Source of the DNA: a virus
Virus record (IMG/VR): IMGVR_UViG_3300042914_002025
Span: 1-32,728 of that record
Length of the DNA stretch: 32,728 nucleotides
Strand: one strand, 5' to 3'
Of the stretch, positions 1 through 4,107 are shown one piece after another. Every line of letters starts with the position of its first letter. The stretch's first letter is position 1. The notes under the pieces were generated by a model. The model was given only the letters and a program-made list of their open reading frames with translations. It did no database searches and had not been told where the DNA came from. Position numbers and translations under genes: made by a program.

Positions 1-92
1 GATTCCCTGCACGGGCCGAGCCTGAAGGCCGCGAGGCACGACGCTCGGTAGGCCAGCCGTTGGGGTAAAGCGCAACCCGCCGCCAGGGGCAG

Positions 93-109
93 GCGTGACG
101 AAGTCACGC
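93..109. promoter_or_regulatory. Perfect dyad, operator or hairpin candidate
   Basis: GCGTGAC and GTCACGC form 7-bp arms around GAA. No U-tract follows on either strand, so an operator is more likely than a terminator. No matching second copy was found in the window. Confidence 0.3.
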
Positions 110-159
110 GCTGTCCCACGTGACAAGTGTGCTAGTCATGGAGCGACGTGACTACAGAA

Positions 160-173
160 CTACACAGGTGTAG
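160..173. promoter_or_regulatory. Perfect dyad, operator candidate
   Basis: CTACAC-AG-GTGTAG has 6-bp arms and a 2-bp centre, typical in size for a small dimeric repressor site. It lies about 20 bp past the end of the last minus-strand small RNA. The binding protein is unknown; the small HTH protein at 2617-2862 is one guess. Confidence 0.3.
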
Positions 174-191
174 CGGATTCGCTCACATACG

Positions 192-330
192 AACGAAACA
201 AAACAGCCCCGCGTGAGGGGCTGTATGGTGAACTTCGACCTGTTCACTCGCCTTTCGGCGTCCGCCAGTCCTTGCGGAAGGTTTGTCGGTTTCCCGACTA
301 TGCACCGTCAACGGCTGACGGAGGTTTTGT
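192..330 (-). ncRNA. Putative structured small RNA, unit 4 of tandem array
   Basis: Minus-strand transcript of about 139 nt, predicted from a consensus sigma-70 promoter (337-364) and an intrinsic terminator (195-224). Almost the whole body folds into consecutive hairpins. In plus coordinates the arms are 305-310/316-321, 285-289/294-298, 261-265/274-278, 249-252/257-260, 229-233/242-246 and the terminator 203-210/217-224. On the minus strand two of these (285-298 and 249-260) carry GAAA tetraloops, which are TTTC if read the other way. This supports minus-strand RNA. Two 8-nt loops read AAGGACTG and AGGTCGAA. No start codon with a ribosome binding site was seen, so it is probably noncoding. 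Function unknown. Confidence 0.65.
195..224 (-). terminator. Intrinsic terminator of small RNA unit 4
   Basis: On the minus strand an 8-bp stem ACAGCCCC/GGGGCTGT (224-203) with a 6-nt loop runs straight into TTTGTTTC. This is a textbook intrinsic terminator. The stem is almost identical to the unit 3 terminator. Confidence 0.85.
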
Positions 331-336
331 TTCGCG

Positions 337-364
337 AGTATACGCTTCGCCATGCGCCTGTCAA
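337..364 (-). promoter_or_regulatory. Sigma-70 promoter of small RNA unit 4
   Basis: Read on the minus strand: TTGACA (364-359), 16-bp spacer, TATACT (342-337), predicted start near 330. It shares the first 11 spacer bases, GGCGCATGGCG, with the unit 3 promoter. The -35 overlaps the U-tract of the unit 3 terminator. Confidence 0.85.
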
Positions 365-391
365 ACGAAACAGCCCCGCGTAGGGGGCTGT
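363..391 (-). terminator. Intrinsic terminator of small RNA unit 3
   Basis: Minus-strand stem ACAGCCCC/GGGGCTGT (391-370) with loop CTACGC, followed by TTCGTTTGACA. The final bases of the U-tract are also the TTGACA -35 box of the next unit. Confidence 0.8.
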
Positions 392-462
392 TCGACCAGT
401 CAGACCTCTGGTCGCATATGCAAATGCGTTGGGTCGGTGTCGGACACGGACCTTCGGATGAC
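363..462 (-). ncRNA. Putative structured small RNA, unit 3 of tandem array
   Basis: Minus-strand transcript of about 100 nt between the promoter at 470-497 and the terminator ending near 363. Hairpins in plus coordinates: 432-452 (interrupted stem GGTC/GACC plus GTG/CAC), 413-428 (CGCAT/ATGCG), 394-413 (GACCAG/CTGGTC around the 8-nt loop AGGTCTGA), and the terminator 370-391. The AGGTC loop also occurs in unit 4 on a stem of different sequence, as expected if structure and loop are kept while the stem drifts. No coding potential recognised. Confidence 0.65.
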
Positions 463-469
463 GGCGGTG

Positions 470-497
470 AGTATACGGCGCGCCATGCGCCTGTCAA
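470..497 (-). promoter_or_regulatory. Sigma-70 promoter of small RNA unit 3
   Basis: Read on the minus strand: TTGACA (497-492), 16-bp spacer, TATACT (475-470), start near 462. Both boxes and the spacing equal those of the unit 4 promoter and the plus-strand promoter at 1088-1115. Confidence 0.85.
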
Positions 498-534
498 ACA
501 AACTCGCCGCGGATCTTGCGATCAACGCGGCGAG
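496..534 (-). terminator. Intrinsic terminator of small RNA unit 2
   Basis: Minus-strand 9-bp stem CTCGCCGCG/CGCGGCGAG (534-526 with 511-503), with an inner GATC/GATC helix, followed directly by TTTGTTTGACA. The U-tract merges into the -35 box of unit 3. Confidence 0.8.
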
Positions 535-608
535 CTTCCGGGGGTTCAAATCGGGTCGCGCCGGTTGCCCAGCACCGCTGGTTGGCCTCGTCAGGTGACG
601 CGCCCGAT
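496..608 (-). ncRNA. Putative structured small RNA, unit 2 of tandem array
   Basis: Minus-strand transcript of about 113 nt. The predicted start, A at 608, is the first base of a closing helix: ATCGGG CGCG pairs with CGCG A CCCGAT, with one bulged A. This helix encloses two hairpins, CGTC-ACCT-GACG and CCAGC-GGT-GCTGG, so the 5' part is a compact junction. A short single strand leads into the terminator at 534-503. The plus strand carries the tRNA-like string GGTTCAAATC (544-553), but its flanks do not pair as a T-arm. Confidence 0.55.
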
Positions 609-614
609 GGGGGA

Positions 615-642
615 ACTATACCCGGAAACAGAACACCCGCAA
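615..642 (-). promoter_or_regulatory. Promoter of small RNA unit 2
   Basis: Read on the minus strand: TTGCGG (642-637), 16-bp spacer, TATAGT (620-615), start at 608. The -35 box lies inside the 3' arm of the upstream terminator. It is weaker than the unit 3 and 4 promoters but has the same spacing. Confidence 0.6.
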
Positions 643-657
643 GCGAACTTGCGGGTG
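626..657 (-). terminator. Intrinsic terminator of small RNA unit 1
   Basis: A 10-bp stem CACCCGCAAG/CTTGCGGGTG (634-643 with 648-657) around a 4-nt loop. The minus strand continues with TTCTGTTT. The plus strand has ATTTTT about 5 nt beyond the stem, so weak bidirectional termination is possible. Confidence 0.75.
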
Positions 658-719
658 CCTGCAATTTTTCCCCGCAGTTCGCGATTTGGTCGCTATGCTG
701 CGGGCTGCTAATCCATCGC
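626..719 (-). ncRNA. Putative structured small RNA, unit 1 of tandem array
   Basis: Minus-strand transcript of about 94 nt from a predicted start near 719. CCCGCAG/CTGCGGG (704-698 with 677-671) encloses a GCGA-CCAAA-TCGC hairpin, followed by an A-rich single strand and the terminator at 657-634. This is the least certain of the four units because its promoter is the weakest match, but the architecture and terminator fit the series. Confidence 0.5.
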
Positions 720-725
720 GCTTGC

Positions 726-753
726 ATTGTAGCGAACCTGCCCCCAGGGGCAA
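726..753 (-). promoter_or_regulatory. Promoter candidate of small RNA unit 1
   Basis: Read on the minus strand: TTGCCC (753-748), 16-bp spacer, TACAAT (731-726), start near 719. It follows a weak hairpin (776-758) plus ATTGTT, repeating the terminator-into-promoter layout. Confidence 0.45.
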
Positions 754-1087
754 CAATGCCGCAGGACGCTCCCGGCGCGGTAGGGGAGCATGGATGTAGA
801 CGCAGGGCCGAGTGACCCTACCCTGCGCCACCGAAAGGTGCGCTCACCCACGATTGAAGCGGCTGGCAGTCCTCCAGCGAAATGGTGAAATTCGTGGCAT
901 CGACCGAAAGCGCGGCTCCGTGCGGGCTGGTTGATCGTGGCCCCATTGCGGGGTCACACTCCCTCTGCGCTCACCATGCGAACTGAAAGCCCTGCCGGCG
1001 GCTGTGCGGATCGAACCTGATCCTTCTTGAAACACCGCCCGCCACCTCCTCCGACCGTCAATCCCGGCCGACCTCGCGCCCAGCCCA
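754..1087. other. Hairpin-rich noncoding region, orientation unresolved
   Basis: No protein gene is supported. In plus coordinates the inverted repeats are: 801-807/821-827 (CGCAGGG/CCCTGCG); CACC-GAAA-GGTG near 829-840, a GNRA loop on the plus strand; 862-866/874-878 (GCTGG/CCAGC); 937-944/950-957 (8 bp, one wobble); and 1008-1012/1019-1023 (GGATC/GATCC). A 9-bp helix 849-857 with 931-939 could close a multibranch domain but competes with the 937-957 hairpin. On the minus strand the 862-878 and 1008-1023 loops begin AGGAC and AGGTT, like the small-RNA loops. No convincing promoter was found, so it may be a fifth RNA unit, an origin or a packaging site. Confidence 0.4.
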
Positions 1088-1115
1088 TTGACAGATCATT
1101 ACGGCGGCGTATACT
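1088..1115 (+). promoter_or_regulatory. Sigma-70 promoter of the first rightward gene
   Basis: TTGACA (1088-1093), 16-bp spacer, TATACT (1110-1115). The -10 box ends 7 nt before ATG at 1123, which puts the transcription start at or next to the A of the start codon. The mRNA would therefore be leaderless. Confidence 0.85.
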
Positions 1116-1122
1116 GCCGTCA

Positions 1123-1572
1123 ATGAACCAGGTCACGTGGCAGGACAATCGTGCGCTGATGGGGGAGCTGTGGCCGAAGTGGCGACTTGAGCCGTCACTT
1201 TCGAGGTTGATTGACAAGAAGTGGGGTCAGCTCCACCAGGACAAGTTGCGAGAGTGCATTGAGCAGCACCGACTCGAGCGTGATTCGTCGCCGGACATCA
1301 GCGCGATCCACAAGGAATACTGCAAGATCAGCGGAGAGGACGCAGGCACGCACGAACGCAACCACGAGATCCGACGCACCCAGCGCGCACGCGAGGAGTG
1401 GGCAGGCCCGTCGCCGGCGGAACGCGAAGCCGACGAGCAGTGGGCCAAGGAGATCCTCTCGACCGCAACCGCATCCGAGATCCGTCAAGTGCGCGAATCC
1501 GTTGGTCTGAACCTCAAGAACGATCTCTGGCTCGCCGTGGCAATTGACCGCATGCGCCGCAAACTTGCATGA
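1123..1572 (+). CDS. Hypothetical early protein, leaderless
   Basis: 149 residues, charged, Trp-rich near the N-terminus (WPKW at about 17-20) and helical, ending in a basic tail. I chose ATG 1123 over the upstream in-frame ATG at 1027 because the promoter at 1088-1115 lies between them and would start transcription at 1123. The first half (a WPKW motif, then helices, then a segment like SSPDISAIHKEYCK) loosely resembles the N-terminal fold of phage helicase loader or inhibitor proteins, but this is a weak impression and not an assignment. There is no Shine-Dalgarno sequence. It is the first gene of the rightward early cluster. Confidence 0.75.
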   Translation: MNQVTWQDNRALMGELWPKWRLEPSLSRLIDKKWGQLHQDKLRECIEQHRLERDSSPDISAIHKEYCKISGEDAGTHERNHEIRRTQRAREEWAGPSPAEREADEQWAKEILSTATASEIRQVRESVGLNLKNDLWLAVAIDRMRRKLA

Positions 1573-1591
1573 TTACACTCTGTCGTATACG
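1565..1591 (+). promoter_or_regulatory. Weak promoter candidate before 1646 gene
   Basis: TTGCAT (1565-1570), 15-bp spacer, TATACG (1586-1591). The -10 carries the GTATAC hexamer seen in the other early promoters. Start would be near 1598, giving a leader of about 48 nt with a ribosome binding site. Confidence 0.35.
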
Positions 1592-1645
1592 ATCCACGCT
1601 GGCGGCGCGTGCCGTCATTGACAACACCGAACGAGAGGAGATCGC

Positions 1646-2227
1646 ATGTGGTACGTGATTGCATGGCGCGACGAAACGTCAAGCATGATGACGCTTGACA
1701 TCCCGGGCTTCGAGAAGTGGTGTGATGACAACGCTTCCGTCCTGTCATCACGCATTAACTTCGGCCTGTGCCACGGGAACAGAATCACGCCAGAATTGTT
1801 GATTGACACATGGAACGTCAAGTGGCCCGGGACGCTCGCGTTCCGATGGAACTCGCGCCTTGGCGCAATCGAGTGCGACACGCTTGAGTTCGGCGTTCGC
1901 GTCGAGATCCTCCCCGAACGCATGGCCCCTCACATCGAATTGATGGACCCGGAGGAGGACGAATACTGGTGGTGGCACGGCGTTGACAAGAACGGGACGC
2001 CGCAGTTCCGAATCGTCCTCGAGGTTACCCAGCACGAAGCCGTCAACGACGCGCTCGCGCATTCCAAGACGCTCATGCAGAAGTGGCACGAAAAGGTCGA
2101 GGACTTCGATACCCAGGAATGGTCCGACGAACGCAAGAACCTGCGCCGGCAGTACGACGATTTCAGGAACTGGGTGATCGCGCAGACGCAGCACAATCCG
2201 CCAGACCCGGAACGCGAACCGCGCTAA
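1646..2227 (+). CDS. Hypothetical acidic protein
   Basis: 193 residues with no recognised family. It is rich in Trp and acidic residues (a run PEEDEYWWWHG near 101-111), with a charged helical C-terminal third and a proline-rich end. ATG 1646 is preceded by GAGAGGAG at a normal distance, so unlike its neighbours it is translated by Shine-Dalgarno recognition. It lies 73 nt after the previous gene and is followed by a hairpin at 2251-2278. The position between replication-type and packaging genes suggests an early host-takeover or regulatory role; that is inference only. Confidence 0.7.
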   Translation: MWYVIAWRDETSSMMTLDIPGFEKWCDDNASVLSSRINFGLCHGNRITPELLIDTWNVKWPGTLAFRWNSRLGAIECDTLEFGVRVEILPERMAPHIELMDPEEDEYWWWHGVDKNGTPQFRIVLEVTQHEAVNDALAHSKTLMQKWHEKVEDFDTQEWSDERKNLRRQYDDFRNWVIAQTQHNPPDPEREPR

Positions 2228-2250
2228 CCGATCCAACGTCACTAAACCGG

Positions 2251-2278
2251 ACCCGTAGGCAAAAAAATGCCTATGGGT
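2251..2278 (+). terminator. Hairpin, probable weak terminator
   Basis: ACCCGTAGGC pairs with GCCTATGGGT (10 bp, one G-U) around an A-rich 8-nt loop. The following tract is poor in T, so it may attenuate rather than end transcription. Confidence 0.5.
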
Positions 2279-2288
2279 TCGTGCTTTG

Positions 2289-2294
2289 TAGACT
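2289..2294 (+). promoter_or_regulatory. -10 box of leaderless gene at 2302
   Basis: TAGACT ends 7 nt before ATG 2302, the same spacing as at 1115/1123 and 2609/2617. No good -35 box is visible, so the promoter may be weak or need an activator. Confidence 0.45.
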
Positions 2295-2301
2295 TACCCA
2301 C

Positions 2302-2601
2302 ATGGCGAAGCGCGGGAAGAAATCTTGCCCACATCCCGTACTCCTCGCCAACCTCGAGGACACGCTCCTCGGCGTCATGTACCCGCGACCAGGCGAAACG
2401 GGAATCCCCGTCGCCATCTACTCCGGCGACATGATCGCCGCACGACTCCGCGATCATGAGTCAATGTCAATGGCGGAGGCACGCGCCTTCGTCACCGACC
2501 GCATCGAAGCCGACATCGAAGGATGCAAGCTCATCGGGTGGCCCAGGATCATCTGGGCAGCGACTTCCGAGGACTTCGGGAAGGAAGTCACGCAGGATTA
2601 G
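2302..2601 (+). CDS. Hypothetical early protein, probably leaderless
   Basis: 99 residues. It has a basic N-terminus (MAKRGKK), a central segment on the pattern of LLGVMYPRPGETGIPVAIYS, and a helical acidic C-terminal half. No family recognised. The upstream bases hold no Shine-Dalgarno sequence, only the -10-like TAGACT 7 nt before ATG, so a leaderless transcript is likely. ATG 2302 is preferred to the upstream in-frame ATG at 2083 because that region is covered by the preceding gene in another frame and by the hairpin at 2251-2278. The next gene starts 15 nt downstream with its own -10 box overlapping the gap. Confidence 0.7.
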   Translation: MAKRGKKSCPHPVLLANLEDTLLGVMYPRPGETGIPVAIYSGDMIAARLRDHESMSMAEARAFVTDRIEADIEGCKLIGWPRIIWAATSEDFGKEVTQD

Positions 2602-2603
2602 CG

Positions 2604-2609
2604 TATACT
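2604..2609 (+). promoter_or_regulatory. -10 box of leaderless gene at 2617
   Basis: GCGTATACT is identical to the nine bases around the -10 at 1110-1115, and TATACT again ends 7 nt before ATG. The -35 position (about 2582-2587) is a poor match. Confidence 0.55.
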
Positions 2610-2616
2610 CCAGCGA

Positions 2617-2862
2617 ATGAATATCAGGTCGTACGATGACTTCAAGGAAGCCATTACCCGGCGAGTCACTGGCGCGGGCCTCACGCGCTCTGCGCTTGCG
2701 CGCCAGCTCGAGCAGGACGGCGAACTCCGCGCACACACCGTCCGCTGCCTCCTCTCCAAAGCACCCAGCATCGGCCGCCGCAAGCCGGCGTTCGACTCCA
2801 TCCTGAAGATCGCACATGCAGCAGGACTCGAACTCACGCTCACCCCCAAGGAACCAGCCTGA
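2617..2862 (+). CDS. Small HTH (Cro/CI-like) regulator candidate
   Basis: 81 residues. The stretch GLTRSALARQLEQDG, followed by a second helix and an ILKIAHAAGLELTL ending, matches the general pattern of Xre/Cro-type helix-turn-helix regulators and HigA-like antitoxins, in which the last helix reads roughly as a leucine/isoleucine-rich LEKIAEALG. No toxin partner is next to it. The start has a -10 box 7 nt upstream and no ribosome binding site. The stop codon shares one base with the next start (TGATG). It could control the early promoters, possibly through the dyads near the left edge, but no operator match supports this yet. Confidence 0.65.
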   Translation: MNIRSYDDFKEAITRRVTGAGLTRSALARQLEQDGELRAHTVRCLLSKAPSIGRRKPAFDSILKIAHAAGLELTLTPKEPA

Positions 2863-3350
2863 TGGCGCATGTGGTGCATAGTGCCCGTCGCCCTTGGGGA
2901 GAAGGCGAGTTGCAGTGGGCAGTGACGGAGTCCAAATCCGTCCGGGAAGTCGCCGAACGACTGGGTCGAACACAAGCCGCTGTGTATTCCCGCGCACATA
3001 GCGAAGGCATTTCGTTGCGGCATTTCATGCCGAAGCGGAAGATGCCGAAGAATGAATACAGCCGTGTGTATTACAAGCGGACCAAGCATGTTCGAGATGC
3101 TTACTGCCGTGCGTGGAGGAATCAGGCGCGCAAGGATCTTCTGATCCAACACGGCGGGAAGTGTGTTCACTGTGGCATCGACAACTTGGATGTGCTGGAC
3201 TTCGACCACATCAACAACGATGGGCATAAGGATTCACGGAAGAACATCATCTTCCTGGTGAAGCAAGACCCATCACGGTTTCAAGTGTTGTGCAAGAATT
3301 GCAACTGGCTGAAGGAACTCACAAGGAGACGAAATGCCAAGCAAGTCTGA
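2862..3350 (+). CDS. HNH endonuclease with N-terminal HTH
   Basis: 162 residues. The N-terminal 50 residues hold a DNA-binding-like segment (SVREVAERLGRTQAAVYSRA). The C-terminal half has the HNH/zinc pattern: CVHCG, then LDFDHINNDG, then CKNCN. This supports a beta-beta-alpha-metal nuclease. HNH proteins beside terminase genes in HK97-type phages are known to assist packaging cleavage; a free-standing homing nuclease is the alternative. Translation is coupled to the previous gene through TGATG. Base composition is clearly less GC-rich than the flanks, which suggests recent acquisition. Confidence 0.85.
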   Translation: MAHVVHSARRPWGEGELQWAVTESKSVREVAERLGRTQAAVYSRAHSEGISLRHFMPKRKMPKNEYSRVYYKRTKHVRDAYCRAWRNQARKDLLIQHGGKCVHCGIDNLDVLDFDHINNDGHKDSRKNIIFLVKQDPSRFQVLCKNCNWLKELTRRRNAKQV

Positions 3351-3480
3351 ACGGCAGCGAAGGCTTATGGCGGCCGCCGCGCATTCAAGCAAATTCGCCA
3401 AGAAGGTCGGCGTGCCCATGTCCGTCGCCAAGAAGTTCAACCGCGCCGACGCCCGCAAGTCCAAGGCCCGCAAGAAGTGA
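3334..3480 (+). CDS. 48-residue basic phage protein
   Basis: Begins MPSKSERQRRLMAAAAHSS and ends in a Lys/Arg-rich tail. AAGGAG lies 5 nt before ATG 3334, an excellent ribosome binding site, and the gene overlaps the end of the HNH gene by 17 nt. Very similar short proteins (MPSKS...RLMAAAAHN...FAKKVG(V/I)P) are common in phages beside terminase and HNH genes; this is recalled, not searched. The function is unknown. Its size and charge suggest nucleic-acid or protein-complex binding. Confidence 0.8.
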   Translation: MPSKSERQRRLMAAAAHSSKFAKKVGVPMSVAKKFNRADARKSKARKK

Positions 3481-3731
3481 CGCGCCTCGTCGCCTACGGC
3501 GAGAACGGGCGCCGGGTAGGGGAAAGCCACCACCATGCCACGATCCCGCAAGCCATCGTCGATGAAATCCGCGAACTCCACGAAGAACACGGATGGGGCT
3601 ACCGACGCATCGCCAAAGCCCTCGGGCTCGCCTGGTACACCGTCGCCAAGATCGCGAAGTACCAACGCCGCGTCGCCGTCCCCCGCCGATGGGAGCGCAT
3701 CCCCGAAGCGACCGAGGGGCCGACCGCCTGA
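3477..3731 (+). CDS. HTH protein overlapping small terminase
   Basis: 84 residues from a GTG start that overlaps the previous stop (GTGA). The central sequence DEIRELHEEHGWGYRRIAKA, followed by LGLAWYTVAKIAKY, is a clear helix-turn-helix of the resolvase/terminase-small-subunit type. Third positions are strongly G/C in this frame, which supports real coding. The last 197 nt are also the start of the small terminase in another frame. It may help DNA recognition in packaging or act as a regulator. A frameshift fusion with the downstream frame cannot be excluded by eye. Confidence 0.7.
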   Translation: MTRLVAYGENGRRVGESHHHATIPQAIVDEIRELHEEHGWGYRRIAKALGLAWYTVAKIAKYQRRVAVPRRWERIPEATEGPTA

Positions 3732-4107
3732 ACCCGTCCCGGCACACCACGCCGACAGCCTGATCCAATGGCTGTCCGAGGGCAAGCCGCTCCGCGAATG
3801 GTGCCGGCAGCCCGGGCACCCGGACTGGCGCACCGTGTACCACTGGATGGACAAGGACGAGGCATTTGTGGCACGCATCGCACGCGCACGCGAGGACGGC
3901 TACGACGTGATCGCCGACCAGTGCATGGCGCTGGCCGATGACGAGCCTCGCGACCAGGTCTACGTGGCGTGGCGCAGGCTTCAGGTCGATACCCGGCTCA
4001 AGCTCCTCGCCAAGTGGAACCCCAAGAAGTACGGCGACAGGCAGGCCGTCGCCCACGAGGGCGGCGTGACCCTGAATGTCATCACGGGCGTCCCGGATGC
4101 CAACTGA
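3535..4107 (+). CDS. Terminase small subunit
   Basis: 190 residues. Residues from about 75 onward match a common small-terminase family: a helix (LIQWLSEGKPLREWCRQPGH), a TVYHWM recognition helix, then FVARIARAREDGYDVIADQ and a KLLAKWNPKKYGD segment. It would recognise the phage DNA and load the large subunit. The start is debatable. ATG 3535 follows AGGGGAAAG at a suitable distance, but the first 70 residues are low-complexity Ser/Pro/Thr/Arg sequence read across the HTH gene in another frame. No better in-frame ATG or GTG occurs before the conserved part. The stop overlaps the large terminase start. Confidence 0.85.
   Translation: MPRSRKPSSMKSANSTKNTDGATDASPKPSGSPGTPSPRSRSTNAASPSPADGSASPKRPRGRPPEPVPAHHADSLIQWLSEGKPLREWCRQPGHPDWRTVYHWMDKDEAFVARIARAREDGYDVIADQCMALADDEPRDQVYVAWRRLQVDTRLKLLAKWNPKKYGDRQAVAHEGGVTLNVITGVPDAN

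Larger units (their letters stand above)
1..190. other. Noncoding left edge with inverted repeats
   Basis: I see no credible protein gene here. It holds a CCGAGC/GCTCGG inverted repeat (16-21 with 43-48), two short perfect dyads listed separately, and two copies of ACGTGAC (118-124 and 146-152). It lies just downstream, on the minus strand, of the last small-RNA terminator, so it could be the control region of leftward genes beyond the window edge. That placement is inference. Confidence 0.5.

Noticed and set aside
183-497. Minus-strand 104-residue ORF
   Set aside because: It runs through two promoters, a terminator and six hairpins, has no ribosome binding site and no recognisable sequence.
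541-566. tRNA-like GGTTCAAATC on the plus strand
   Set aside because: The five bases on each side cannot pair as a T-arm and no acceptor or anticodon arm fits.
352-598. Plus-strand small ORFs starting ATGCGCCTG at 352 and 485, each 7 nt after a TATACG
   Set aside because: The same bases are perfect minus-strand promoters (TTGACA-N16-TATACT), no -35 exists on the plus strand, and the encoded sequences look non-protein-like. The ATG/7-nt coincidence comes from the shared spacer.
881-900. Resemblance of GGTGAAATTCG to a 16S rRNA segment
   Set aside because: The match is only about 11 bases and the flanking sequence is unrelated to rRNA.
1006-1023. GGTTCGATCC on the minus strand as a tRNA T-loop
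   Set aside because: The bases form a simple GGATC/GATCC hairpin; no tRNA cloverleaf can be drawn around it.
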